Below, one piece after another: positions 42,979 to 51,686 of a stretch of DNA of 64,000 nt (positions are counted from its first letter, which is position 1; each line of letters opens with the position of its first letter). Location of the stretch: NCBI RefSeq assembly GCF_017744445.1, contig NZ_JAGIBH010000001.1, forward strand, positions 62,001-126,000, given 5' to 3'. Made by a program: the position numbers and the translations under genes. The notes below the pieces were generated by a model. It did no database searches, had not been told where the DNA came from, and saw only the letters and a program-made list of their open reading frames with translations. Origin of the DNA: Caulobacter sp. (GTDB lineage: Bacteria; Pseudomonadota; Alphaproteobacteria; Caulobacterales; Caulobacteraceae).

Positions 42979-43761
42979 TTAGCGAGCGGCGAAACGGACG
43001 GGTTGCGAACGGGCTTGCAAGCTCCGGGCCTGCGGACCCACGGCGGCGCTTCCGGGACCGGTCGCGACAGCCTGAATGACCTTCTTGGAGAGCGTGTTCT
43101 GGACGGCGAAGACGTCGCCGGTGGCGGCGGCGGCCAGCGCTTTGCCTTGAAGCGAAAGGGAAATTCCGCCGTCATCATAGGTGATGGTGACCAGGTCGCC
43201 GCTCTTGATGACCTGGGCTGCGGCAACATCGCGCAGGGAGACCGCGGCGCCTTCACGCAGGGGGCGCTTGGCCGCCAGGCCGATGACGGCGTCGGAATCG
43301 CGCGGGGCGTCGACCGGGGCGCCGGCCATCTTCACGTAGATCAGGTCCTGCGGCTGGACGATTTCGCCGGCCATCATGCTGCGGGCATAGGCAAGAACTT
43401 CCACATTGCCACGCGCGGCCGAGGCCGAAGCGCCGCCGGCGCCAGCCGACACGCCGCCATTGTCCAGGCCTTCGCGGACGATGATGCGGCGGATGCCGTT
43501 GCTGTTGGTCCAGTCGAAGCCGGCGCGGCGGGCCGAGACCTGCACCTGGCCGGCGTCCAGCACCGCGGTCGGGCCCATGCGGGCGGCGACGACCATGTTG
43601 GCGGCCGGGCCGGACACGCCGTCGAACAGGTCGCCCAGCGTGATGCGGCCGTCGGCGTCGGTGGTGTCCATGCGCAGGGACACCGGCGTGCCGGCGAAGG
43701 CCGGGGCGGACAGGACGCTGACGATCAGCGTGGCGGCGGCGGCGAACAGGAAGGACTTCAT
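42979..43761 (-). CDS. flgA: Flagellar P-ring assembly chaperone FlgA
   Basis: A 260-residue periplasmic chaperone needed to assemble FlgI into the P-ring. It has a Sec signal (MKSFLFAAAATLIVSVLSAP), a variable N-domain and the C-terminal SAF domain (about 120-250) with YARSMMAGEIVQPQDLIYVK, VIGLAAKRPLREGAAVSLRD and QVIKSGDLVTITYDDGGISL. It lies between flgG (4-nt gap) and flgH in one operon. Confidence 0.92.
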   Translation of the reverse strand: MKSFLFAAAATLIVSVLSAPAFAGTPVSLRMDTTDADGRITLGDLFDGVSGPAANMVVAARMGPTAVLDAGQVQVSARRAGFDWTNSNGIRRIIVREGLDNGGVSAGAGGASASAARGNVEVLAYARSMMAGEIVQPQDLIYVKMAGAPVDAPRDSDAVIGLAAKRPLREGAAVSLRDVAAAQVIKSGDLVTITYDDGGISLSLQGKALAAAATGDVFAVQNTLSKKVIQAVATGPGSAAVGPQARSLQARSQPVRFAAR

Positions 43762-43765
43762 GAGC

Positions 43766-44554
43766 TTACGACCGCAGCTGCGAGGTGGCTTGGAGCATCT
43801 GGTCGGCTGTGGTGATCACCTTCGAGTTCATCTCGTAGGCGCGCTGGGCCGTGATCAGCGAGGTGATTTCCGTCACCGCATCGACGTTCGAGGCTTCGGT
43901 GTAGTGCTGCATCAGCATGCCGAAGCCCGGTTCGCCGGGGGCGGCCAGGGTGGCGGCGCCCGAGGCGGCGGTTTCCAGCAGCAGGTTGTCGCCGATCTGC
44001 TCCAGGCCGCCTTCGTTCATGAAGTTGGCGAGCTGGATCTGGCCGATGGTCTGCGGATCGGTCTGGCCGTCCAGCTTCACCTGCACCAGGCCGGTCTTGC
44101 TGATGATGATGTCGGTGGCGTTCTGCGGGACCGTGATGCCCGGCTGGACGGTGTAGCCGTCCTCGGTGACGATCTGGCCCTGGTCGTTGGTCGAGAAGTT
44201 GCCGGCGCGGGTATAGGCCGTCTCGCCCGAGGGCATCAGGATCGGCAGGTAGCCCTTGCCCTGGATGGCGATGTCCAGCGGGTTGTCGGTCAGGGTCGGG
44301 GTGCCTTGCTCGGTGATGCGATAGACCGAGCCGGCCTTGACGCCGCCGCCGACCTGGACGCCGGTCGGGACGATGTTGCCGTTGCTGGACGACTGCGAAC
44401 CAGCGCGCTCCACCTGCTGGTACAGCAGGTCCTGGAACTCGGCCCGTTGGCGCTTGAAGCCCACGGTGTTCATGTTCGCGATGTTGTGCGAGATGACTTC
44501 GACGTTCAGCTGTTGCGCTGACATGCCCGAAGCGGCGGTGCGGAGAGCTTGCAT
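43766..44554 (-). CDS. flgG: Flagellar distal rod protein FlgG
   Basis: A 262-residue distal-rod subunit. The N-terminus has the flagellar rod/hook motif MQALRTAASGMSAQQLNVEV followed by ISHNIANMNTVGFKR; the middle has GSVYRITEQGTPTLTDNPLD and IAIQGKGYLPI; the C-terminus has the coiled EITSLITAQRAYEMNSKVIT. Length and motif set identify FlgG rather than FlgF. Position after flgF with a 13-nt gap agrees. Confidence 0.97.
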   Translation of the reverse strand: MQALRTAASGMSAQQLNVEVISHNIANMNTVGFKRQRAEFQDLLYQQVERAGSQSSSNGNIVPTGVQVGGGVKAGSVYRITEQGTPTLTDNPLDIAIQGKGYLPILMPSGETAYTRAGNFSTNDQGQIVTEDGYTVQPGITVPQNATDIIISKTGLVQVKLDGQTDPQTIGQIQLANFMNEGGLEQIGDNLLLETAASGAATLAAPGEPGFGMLMQHYTEASNVDAVTEITSLITAQRAYEMNSKVITTADQMLQATSQLRS

Positions 44555-44567
44555 CGGCTAGCGTCCC

Positions 44568-45305
44568 TTAATTGACTTTGCCCAGCCGATCGACGGCGGT
44601 GCGGGAGAGTTCGGCGGTGTTGTCCATCATCTTGGCGACGCTCTCGTAAGCGCGCTGGATCTCGATCAGCTTGGTGATCTCGATGACTGGCTGGACGTTC
44701 GAGGATTCCAGCATGCCCTGGTGGACGCGGGCGTCCGGGGCGGCTGCCAGGGTGGTGTTGGTGGTGTTGCGGTAGAGATTGTCGCCGTCCTTGGCCATCG
44801 ACGACAGGTCGTCGGGGCGGACCACGGCCAGGCGGCCGACACGCACGGCGCCTTGGCTGACCGTGCCGTCCTTGCCGATGGCGACCGGGCCCAGCGTCGG
44901 GTCGATCGTCAGAGGACCGCCGCCGTCGTCCAGGACCAGAGCGCCTTCCTGGGTGACCAGCTGGCCTTCCGGGTTGGTGGTGAAGCGGCCGTCACGGGTG
45001 TAGCGGTCGGCGCCGCCAGCCTGGACGTGGAAGAAACCGTTGCCCTCGATCGCCAGGTCGAAGTCGCCGCCCGTCTTGGTCATGGCGCCTTGCGTGAAGT
45101 CGCGGGCCACGCCGGTGTCCAGCACGAACTTGACCGTGGCCTTGCCGTCCAGGGTCCGGGCCGGCTTGCCTTGTTCGGTGGCGACCATCAGGTCTTCGGT
45201 CTTGAAGCCCGTGGTGTTGGCGTTGGCGATGTTGTTGGCCACGATGTCGAGCTGGCGGCGCAGCGTCATCTGACGCGACAGGCCGACATAAAGCGCGTTG
45301 TCCAT
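44568..45305 (-). CDS. flgF: Flagellar proximal rod protein FlgF
   Basis: A 245-residue rod subunit. It opens MDNALYVGLSRQMTLRRQLD with IVANNIANANTTGFK, the conserved N-terminal rod motif; the middle has FDLAIEGNGFFHVQ; the C-terminus has EITKLIEIQRAYESVAKMMD. First gene of the flgF-flgG-flgA-flgH operon, with an excellent sigma-54 promoter about 60 bp upstream, so it belongs to the late-assembled (class III) set of the Caulobacter flagellar hierarchy. Confidence 0.97.
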   Translation of the reverse strand: MDNALYVGLSRQMTLRRQLDIVANNIANANTTGFKTEDLMVATEQGKPARTLDGKATVKFVLDTGVARDFTQGAMTKTGGDFDLAIEGNGFFHVQAGGADRYTRDGRFTTNPEGQLVTQEGALVLDDGGGPLTIDPTLGPVAIGKDGTVSQGAVRVGRLAVVRPDDLSSMAKDGDNLYRNTTNTTLAAAPDARVHQGMLESSNVQPVIEITKLIEIQRAYESVAKMMDNTAELSRTAVDRLGKVN

Positions 45306-45354
45306 GGCGAGTTAACTCGGGCGGCTGGCGCGACAAATGCGCCGCATCTCCAGA

Positions 45355-45370
45355 AGCAACCTTCGTGCCA
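45355..45370 (-). promoter_or_regulatory. Sigma-54 promoter of flgF operon
   Basis: On the minus strand TGGCACGAAGGTTGCT matches the RpoN consensus TGGCACG-N4-TTGCW exactly (GG of -24 and GC of -12 correctly spaced). Predicted transcription start is about 45344, giving a 5' leader of some 40 nt before flgF. Known Caulobacter practice is FlbD-activated sigma-54 transcription of such operons; an FlbD site is not assigned here. Confidence 0.9.
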
Positions 45371-45406
45371 GCTCTAAAACGCGTTATAAATCAACAAATA
45401 GGAAGG

Positions 45407-45484
45407 TTAACGCAGGGGTGAGTGGAGGAGTCTGCCGGGCAGATTCAGCCTGCGACAGAATGGCTTCCAAAACACATCGTTAAC
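45407..45484 (+). promoter_or_regulatory. TTAAC half-sites upstream of fliL, candidate CtrA control region
   Basis: TTAACGC at 45407-45413 and TTAACCA at 45480-45486 precede fliL by about 120 and 48 nt. Class II flagellar promoters in Caulobacter, including fliLM, are CtrA-activated with TTAAC-containing boxes around -35. Neither site shows the full TTAA-N7-TTAAC dyad, so assignment rests partly on known fliLM regulation. Confidence 0.5.
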
Positions 45485-45531
45485 CATGTCCCCCGCATGT
45501 GTACGGGCATAGATTCCAAGGAACCGCGCGC

Positions 45532-46149
45532 GTGGCCAAGAAACCGGAAAAGGAAGCTCCCGCTCCCGAAGGGGAAGAGGGCGTCGAGGGCGAAGCCCCG
45601 GCGAAAAAGAAGCCGCCAATCCTGATCATCGCGATCGCCGCGGGCGTCCTCGTCCTGGGCGGCGGCGGAGCCGCGGCCTTCTTCCTGATGAAGCCCAAGC
45701 CGGAGGCCGCCGCTGAAGGCGAACACGGCAAGGAAAAGAAAGAGAAGAAGGAAAAAAAGGAAGAGAAGGGCGAGAAGAAGGAAGGCGAGGGCGGCGCGGC
45801 CGCTGCTGGCGGTCCGGCGCCCGTGATCAAGGAAGGCCCCGACGGCGTGGTCTTCTACACGCTGCCCGACATCGTCGTGAACATGCAGACGGCCGACGGC
45901 AAGTCGACCTTCCTGAAACTGAAGCTGACCTTCGAGCTGCCCGATGAGGACACGGCCGAAGCGCTGACGCCGAACCTGCCCCGACTGCAGGACATGTTCC
46001 AGACCTTCCTGCGCGAGCTGCGCCCCGAGGACCTGAACGGTTCTCAGGGCACTTTCCAACTGCGGGTCGAACTGCTGCGCCGGGTGAACCTGGTCGCCGC
46101 GCCGGCCAAGGTGAATGCGGTCCTCATCGAGGAGATGCTGATCAACTAA
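45532..46149 (+). CDS. fliL: Flagellar basal body-associated protein FliL
   Basis: A 205-residue single-pass inner-membrane protein that supports stator function near the motor. It starts with GTG at 45532 (MAKKPEKEAP), with AAGGA 7 nt upstream. A cytoplasmic N-tail rich in Lys/Glu/Pro is followed by the TM segment ILIIAIAAGVLVLGGGGAAA (about 31-53) and a remarkable charged linker of Lys/Glu repeats (about 65-90). The conserved periplasmic stomatin-like domain has YTLPDIVVNMQTADGKSTFL and LKLTFELPDEDTAEAL. Cotranscribed with fliM. Confidence 0.95.
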   Translation: MAKKPEKEAPAPEGEEGVEGEAPAKKKPPILIIAIAAGVLVLGGGGAAAFFLMKPKPEAAAEGEHGKEKKEKKEKKEEKGEKKEGEGGAAAAGGPAPVIKEGPDGVVFYTLPDIVVNMQTADGKSTFLKLKLTFELPDEDTAEALTPNLPRLQDMFQTFLRELRPEDLNGSQGTFQLRVELLRRVNLVAAPAKVNAVLIEEMLIN

Positions 46150-46176
46150 GCCTTCGGGCTGGTTGGGCGAACAAAC

Positions 46177-47319
46177 ATGGCGGACGAACTGGACGATCAG
46201 GCCGCGATGGCCCAATGGGCCTCGCAGAACCCCCCCGGCGCCTTCGATGGCGGCGGTGATGCTGGCGGCGGCAACGAGTTCGGCGACTTTTCCGGCGGCA
46301 TGGGCGGCTGGGATGACGGCGGCGGTGAGGCGGGCTCGGAACGCATCCTGAACCAGGACGAGATCGACAGCCTGCTGGGCTTCGACCTCTCCGGCGACGG
46401 CGGTGAAGACCGCACGGGCATCCGCGCCATCATCAACTCGGCGCTGGTCTCGTACGAGCGTCTGCCGATGCTGGAAATCGTCTTCGACCGCCTGGTGCGG
46501 TTGATGACGACGTCCCTGCGGAACTTCACGTCGGATAACGTCGAAGTCTCGCTCGACAACATCAGCTCGATCCGTTTCGGCGACTACCTGAACTCGATCC
46601 CGCTGCCGGCCATCCTGGCGGTGTTCCGGGCCGAGGAGCTGGACAACTACGGCCTGCTGACGGTCGACTCCAACCTGATCTACTCGATCGTCGACGTGCT
46701 GCTGGGCGGCCGTCGCGGCACGGCCGCGATGCGCATCGAAGGCCGTCCCTACACCACGATCGAGCGCGTGCTGGTGCAGCGGATGATCGAGGTCGTGCTG
46801 CAGGACCTGAAGAGCGCCTTCGAACCTCTGCATCCGGTCGGCTTCTCGCTGGACCGCCTGGAAACCAACCCGCGCTTCGCGGCTATCGCCCGTCCGGCCA
46901 ACGCGGCCATCCTGGTGAAGCTGCGCATCGACATGGAAGACCGCGGCGGCCGCATCGAACTGCTGCTGCCCTACGCCACGCTGGAACCCATCCGGAAGAT
47001 GCTGCTGCAGCAGTTCATGGGTGAGAAGTTCGGCCGTGACAACATCTGGGAAGGCCACTTGGCCACCGAGCTGTGGACCACCCAGACCGAGGTTCGCGCC
47101 GTTCTGGACGAGCAGCAGGTGCCGCTGTCGCGCGTGTTGAACATGCAGGTGGGCGACACCCTGATGCTGAACGCCACGCCTGACAGCCTGGTCGAGCTGC
47201 GCGCCGGGTCGATCCCGCTGACGCGCGGCCGCATGGGTCGCCGGAATCACTCTATCGCCGTCCGGGCCGAGGCTCCGCTGACGCCCGCCGCCAAGAAGGC
47301 CGTGCAGAAGCTGAAATGA
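46177..47319 (+). CDS. fliM: Flagellar motor switch protein FliM
   Basis: A 380-residue C-ring component that binds CheY-P and sets rotation direction. The CheY-binding-like motif ILNQDEIDSLLGF is at residues 57-69 instead of the very N-terminus, after a 55-residue acidic, Gly-rich extension. The middle CheC-like domain includes FDRLVRLMTTSLRNFTSDNV and VEIVLQ-type helices (MIEVVLQDLKSAFEPLHPVG); the C-terminal FliN-like domain has VPLSRVLNMQVGDTLMLNAT. It lies 27 nt after fliL, and its stop overlaps the next ATG. Confidence 0.97.
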   Translation: MADELDDQAAMAQWASQNPPGAFDGGGDAGGGNEFGDFSGGMGGWDDGGGEAGSERILNQDEIDSLLGFDLSGDGGEDRTGIRAIINSALVSYERLPMLEIVFDRLVRLMTTSLRNFTSDNVEVSLDNISSIRFGDYLNSIPLPAILAVFRAEELDNYGLLTVDSNLIYSIVDVLLGGRRGTAAMRIEGRPYTTIERVLVQRMIEVVLQDLKSAFEPLHPVGFSLDRLETNPRFAAIARPANAAILVKLRIDMEDRGGRIELLLPYATLEPIRKMLLQQFMGEKFGRDNIWEGHLATELWTTQTEVRAVLDEQQVPLSRVLNMQVGDTLMLNATPDSLVELRAGSIPLTRGRMGRRNHSIAVRAEAPLTPAAKKAVQKLK

Positions 47320-47897
47320 GCCTGATCGCCTTCGCCATGAACGGGTTTCTCGCGGTGCTGCTGATCGCGGCGCTGGCCTTCGGCTGGCGTCTCGAGCGCC
47401 GCCTGAAGGCCCTGCGCGACAGCCACGAGGGCTTCGCCAAGGCGGTGGCGGAACTGGACCAGGCCGCGGCCCGCGCCGAGCAGGGCCTGGCCGACCTGCG
47501 CGCGGCCACCGACGAGGCGGCCGAGACCCTGGCGGTGCGCATCGAGCGCGCCCAGGCCCTGGCGGCCCAGCTGGAAGAGCGGACCAGCCGTCCGCTTCCG
47601 GCCCCGACGCCCGCTCGCCCGGAGCGTCCGGTCGAGCGTGAGGAACGCTTCGAGCGCCCTGCGCTGACGCGCCGGGAGCCTGAGCCGGCTCCTCAGCCGG
47701 AACGCCGGCTGAAGGCTGAAGATTTCGAGCGTCTGCTGGACCGGGAAGACCGCCTCCCGCCGGCCGCTCGCAGCAATCTGGGAGGCCCCAGCGCCTCCCG
47801 CGAAACCCCGCGTTCACGGGCGCGGATCGATGATGACCTCTTCGACGGACCGGCCGATGGCTCGCGTCCCGGAAGCAACCCCAGAGCGCCCCGCTGA
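47316..47897 (+). CDS. pflI: Flagellar positioning protein PflI (DUF6468-type)
   Basis: A 193-residue bitopic membrane protein: one N-terminal TM (about 6-24, NGFLAVLLIAALAFGWRL), a coiled-coil stretch (about 25-100) and a proline/arginine/glutamate-rich cytoplasmic tail (about 105-145). In C. crescentus, PflI, encoded just after fliM, is a bitopic protein with a proline-rich region needed for correct placement of the flagellum at the pole. Position and architecture match. Coupled to fliM by a 4-nt overlap and to the next gene by a 1-nt overlap. Confidence 0.78.
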   Translation: MSLIAFAMNGFLAVLLIAALAFGWRLERRLKALRDSHEGFAKAVAELDQAAARAEQGLADLRAATDEAAETLAVRIERAQALAAQLEERTSRPLPAPTPARPERPVEREERFERPALTRREPEPAPQPERRLKAEDFERLLDREDRLPPAARSNLGGPSASRETPRSRARIDDDLFDGPADGSRPGSNPRAPR

Positions 47898-48706
47898 TGA
47901 AGAACGTTCCTCGCATCCTCCCCCTGGTCGGTATCGCTGTCGGCGGCGTCCTGGCGATCAACGCCATGGCCGGCGCCAAGTCGCTGCCCGACCTGCTGGG
48001 CGGGGCCAAGGCTTTCGCTGAAGGCGTCGCCAAGCCGGAAGGCAAGAAGGCTGAAGGCGAGCAGGCCGCTTCGGCCGAGGGCGCTGGTCAACCGGCCGCC
48101 GCCAACGCCCCGCCGCCGCGCGTCTGCGCCCCTTCGGCGGATGCGCTGGCCAAGGAGGCCGGCCTCTCGCCCGCCGAACTGCGCGTGCTGCAAAGCCTGG
48201 GCGCGCGCCGTGGCCAGCTGGACCAGCGTGAGCAGGACATCGACGTCCAGCTGCAGCTGCTGGCCGCCGCCGAAGCCAAGCTGGACGCCAAGATGAAGTC
48301 CCTGACGGGCCTGAAGGGCGACATCCAGGGGCTTCTGGGCCAGGTCGACAACCAGAAGCAGGCCGAAGTCGATCGCTTGGTCACCGTCTATCAGGGCATG
48401 AAGCCCAAGGATGCCGCCGCCCGCATCACCCTGCTGTCGGACGAAGTTCGCTTGCCGATCGCGGCCAAGATGAAGGAACGGGCGCTGTCGCAGATCCTGG
48501 CCAACATGGCGCCGGGCGAAGCCAAGATCCTGACCGAGCGCCTGGCCTCGCGCATGGCCAACCCGGCCGTCGAGAAGGGCAAGGCCGCGATCGCCGAGAA
48601 TGCGGCCGCTGCGCCTGGCGCCGCCGCGCCGACCCAGCAGGCCGACGCCGGCCTGGCCGGCGCCGCGGCCCCCAAGGCCAAGTCGGCTCCCAAAAAAGCC
48701 GGCTAA
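47897..48706 (+). CDS. MotE-like flagellar protein (MgtE intracellular N-domain type)
   Basis: A 269-residue protein with an N-terminal signal/anchor (RILPLVGIAVGGVLAINAMA), an Ala/Glu/Lys-rich spacer, a coiled coil (about 105-165, RRGQLDQREQDIDVQLQLLA) and a MgtE-N-like helical domain (about 170-225, YQGMKPKDAAARITLLSDEV, LPIAAKMKERALSQILANMA). This architecture is that of MotE, the periplasmic chaperone for MotC in rhizobia. The flagellar-operon context supports a motor role. The C-terminus is Ala/Lys-rich. Confidence 0.78.
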   Translation: MKNVPRILPLVGIAVGGVLAINAMAGAKSLPDLLGGAKAFAEGVAKPEGKKAEGEQAASAEGAGQPAAANAPPPRVCAPSADALAKEAGLSPAELRVLQSLGARRGQLDQREQDIDVQLQLLAAAEAKLDAKMKSLTGLKGDIQGLLGQVDNQKQAEVDRLVTVYQGMKPKDAAARITLLSDEVRLPIAAKMKERALSQILANMAPGEAKILTERLASRMANPAVEKGKAAIAENAAAAPGAAAPTQQADAGLAGAAAPKAKSAPKKAG

Positions 48707-48715
48707 GGGAGGCCC

Positions 48716-51577
48716 ATGACCCTTCGCCAGCTCCTGCGCTCCAGCGTCGCCGCCGCGGTCATCGCGGGCACGCTGGCGCCGTCCGGCTACGCCGCGCCGC
48801 CGCCCGCTGCGGCGCGCGGTTCGCTGGACGTGCGCGTGGCGCAGGCGGCTGACTTCTCGCGGGTCGAATTCCATTGGGGCGGCGGCGCGAAGATGGTCTC
48901 GCACCGCGAGGGCCAGACGCTGGTGATGCGGTTCAGCCGCGACGCCAATCCCGATCTCTCCAGCCTGAAGATCGCGCCGCCGCGCTGGGTGAAGGCCTCC
49001 GAAGCGCGCCACGTCAACGGCGTGCTCGAGATCGTGCTGACCCTTACCGACGACGCCGACGCGCGTCTGGGCAACGCCGACGGGGTCGATTTCGTCAACA
49101 TCTTCGCCCGCCCGGGCGCGCCGCCGGCCAGTCAGACGACTGCCGCGCCAGCCGCCCCGATCGGCCGCCCCAATCCCATGCCCGCCAGCGGCGTGGTCAA
49201 GGTCGAGTTCGAGCGCGAGGACCAGCAAGTCACGCTCAGCTTCAACTGGGCGGCCCCGGCTGGCGCCGCCGTGTTCCGGCGCGGCGAGGCCGTCTGGATC
49301 GTGTTCGACACGCCCGCGCGGCTCGATACGTCCAAACTGCCGTCGTCCAGCGTCGGCTATTCCAAGTTCCAGGTCTTCAAGGGCCCCGACTACAGCGCCC
49401 TGCGCATCGTCACCCAGGCCGGCAAGCCCTATGTGGCCGAAGGGCAGGGCGGTCTGTGGAAGATCAGCCTGGGTCCCGGCTCGCAGGAAAGCCCCGACAT
49501 CATCAAGGTCGCGCGCGACGAGAGCGTGCACCCGGCGACCTTGTCGGCCAGCGTTTCGGGCGTGACCAAGGCGGTCTGGGTGGCCGATCCGGCCGTCGGC
49601 GACAAGATGATCGTCGCGCCGGCCCTGGCCCCGTCCAAGGGCCTGCCGTCGCGGCGCGAATATGTCGAGATGGCGCTGCTGCAATCGGTGCAGGGCCTGG
49701 CCATCGAACCCTACGCCACTGACCTGCTGGTGCAGGCCGACGGCGACCTGCTGCGCATCGGCCGGCCCAAGGGCCTGATCCTGTCGCCGATCTCGGCCAA
49801 TACCCCGCCGGAAGAGGCCGCCGCCGGCGCGCCGCAGCCGATGTCGATGCCGGCCCTGATCGACCTGGACAACTGGCCCAAGACCGGCTCGGGCGGCTTC
49901 CTCACTCGCTACAACGCCCTGCAAGGCGCCATCCCCGCCGCGCCGGAAGGCGACGGCAAGGACAGCGACACCGGCGCCCGCATGGCCCTGGCCCGCTTCC
50001 TGGTCGGCTCGCAGATGTCGTTCGAGGCCATCGGCGTGCTGAACGCCGCGGGCCGCAAGCACCAGACCCTGCTGGGCGACGCCGAGTTCCGCGGCCTGCG
50101 CGGCGTGGCCAAGGTGATGGCCGGCCGCCTGACCGAGGCCGACGCCGACTTCTCCTCGCCGGTGCTCAGCGACGATCCATCCAGCGCCCTGTGGCGCGGC
50201 TATATCTCGACCAAGCAAGGCCAGTGGGCCGACGCGCGCAGCAAGTTCGCGGGCGGCGGCCGGGCTCTCGACCTGTTCCCGCCGGTCTGGCGCGCGCGCT
50301 TCCTGCACGCCCAGGCCCAGGCGGCCCTGGGTGTCGGCGACCTGATCGGCGCCATGCAACTGGTGACCAAGGCCCTGGCCGTGCCCAACGTGCCCGTGCC
50401 CGACCAGCTGGACATCCGCCTGACCCAGGCCCGCATCTTCGAAGCCAAGGGCGAGAAGGTCCGCGCGCGCCGCATGTTCGAAGCGATCGCGAAAGCGCCG
50501 ATCGACCGGCTGGCGACGCCGGCCATCCTGCACGCGACCCAGCTGGGCTACGCCAAGGGCCAGATCACCGCCCAGAAGACCGCCGAGACCCTGAACCAGC
50601 TGCGCTATCGCTGGCGCGGCGACGGCGTCGAGCTGGAAGTCATTCGCGCGCTGGGCAAGCTCTATATCGACCAGGGCCGCTATCGCGAGGCGCTGGAAGT
50701 GCTGCGTTCGGCTGGTCGTCAGCTACCCGACCGTCCCGAGGCGGTGGCTCTGCAGAACGACCTGTCGAACACCTTCCGCCAGCTGTTCCTGCAAGGCCTG
50801 GCCGACGGCATGCAGCCGGTGCAGGCCGTGGGCCTGTTCTACGACTTCCAGGACCTGACCCCGATCGGCGCCGACGGCGACCAGATGGTCCGCAACCTGG
50901 TGCGCCGCCTGGTCGATGTCGACCTGCTGGACGACGCCGCCAAGCTCTTGAAGTACCAGGTCGACAACCGCCTGAACGGCGTGCCCAAGGCCCAGGTCGC
51001 CACCGACCTGGCCTGGATCTACCTGATGAACAAGAAGCCGGAAGACGCGCTGGACACCATCAACGCGACCCGGACCACGATCCTGCCGCCGGCCCTGAAC
51101 GTCGAGCGTCGCCTGGCCACCGCTCGCGCCCTGATGAGCCTTGGCCGTTACGACGACGCCCTGGAGCTGATCGAGAAGGACAACAGCCGCGACGGCCAGG
51201 AGATCCGCGCCGAGATCGCCTGGAAGCAGCACGCCTGGCCGCTGGCCGGGGCGATGTACGAACGCTCGCTGGGCGACCGCTTCAAGACCACCGGCCCCCT
51301 CAGCCCCGGCGACGAGGCGCGCCTGCTGCGCACGGCCGTAGCCTACAGCCTGGCCGACGACGACAAGTCGCTGGCGCGCCTGCGCCAGCGCTGGTCGGGT
51401 TTCATTGACACCGCCGGCAATCCGGACGGTCTGCGCGTGGCCCTGCAGGGCATGAGCGTCGAATCGCTGTCGGCCTCGGACTTCAGCCGCGTGACCGCCG
51501 ACAACGAGGCCTTCAACGGCTGGATCGGTCGGATGAAGGACCGCTTCCGCACCGGGAAGCCGGCCGGCGCCCGATAG
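48716..51577 (+). CDS. Large exported TPR protein of the fliLM operon
   Basis: A 953-residue protein with a signal peptide (MTLRQLLRSSVAAAVIAGTL, cleaved after GYA). The N-terminal part has AMIN-like strand repeats (SLDVRVAQAADFSRVEFHWG and VKVEFEREDQQVTLSFNWAA), which bind envelope components in other proteins. The C-terminal two thirds are helical tetratricopeptide repeats (for example LYIDQGRYREALEVLRSAGR and LATARALMSLGRYDDALELI). It is 9 nt after the MotE-like gene and likely cotranscribed. It may be a periplasmic scaffold for motor or envelope proteins. Precise function unknown. Confidence 0.8.
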   Translation: MTLRQLLRSSVAAAVIAGTLAPSGYAAPPPAAARGSLDVRVAQAADFSRVEFHWGGGAKMVSHREGQTLVMRFSRDANPDLSSLKIAPPRWVKASEARHVNGVLEIVLTLTDDADARLGNADGVDFVNIFARPGAPPASQTTAAPAAPIGRPNPMPASGVVKVEFEREDQQVTLSFNWAAPAGAAVFRRGEAVWIVFDTPARLDTSKLPSSSVGYSKFQVFKGPDYSALRIVTQAGKPYVAEGQGGLWKISLGPGSQESPDIIKVARDESVHPATLSASVSGVTKAVWVADPAVGDKMIVAPALAPSKGLPSRREYVEMALLQSVQGLAIEPYATDLLVQADGDLLRIGRPKGLILSPISANTPPEEAAAGAPQPMSMPALIDLDNWPKTGSGGFLTRYNALQGAIPAAPEGDGKDSDTGARMALARFLVGSQMSFEAIGVLNAAGRKHQTLLGDAEFRGLRGVAKVMAGRLTEADADFSSPVLSDDPSSALWRGYISTKQGQWADARSKFAGGGRALDLFPPVWRARFLHAQAQAALGVGDLIGAMQLVTKALAVPNVPVPDQLDIRLTQARIFEAKGEKVRARRMFEAIAKAPIDRLATPAILHATQLGYAKGQITAQKTAETLNQLRYRWRGDGVELEVIRALGKLYIDQGRYREALEVLRSAGRQLPDRPEAVALQNDLSNTFRQLFLQGLADGMQPVQAVGLFYDFQDLTPIGADGDQMVRNLVRRLVDVDLLDDAAKLLKYQVDNRLNGVPKAQVATDLAWIYLMNKKPEDALDTINATRTTILPPALNVERRLATARALMSLGRYDDALELIEKDNSRDGQEIRAEIAWKQHAWPLAGAMYERSLGDRFKTTGPLSPGDEARLLRTAVAYSLADDDKSLARLRQRWSGFIDTAGNPDGLRVALQGMSVESLSASDFSRVTADNEAFNGWIGRMKDRFRTGKPAGAR

Positions 51578-51686
51578 GGCAGGGGTTTCCCCTACACGTC
51601 AATTCCGCTGAAGTTAGAGGCACGGGCGGCCTGAAAGCCCTGCCGCGTCACGGAAAATTCACCCGTCAAAACCCGATTGGTCTTAT

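Noticed and set aside
47693..50533. Very long open frame (about 946 codons) antisense to the flagellar operon
   Set aside because: It is the mirror of GC-rich codons in the real genes; composition is Gln/Gly/Arg/His-heavy, with no domain, and the sense genes have clear motifs and operon spacing.
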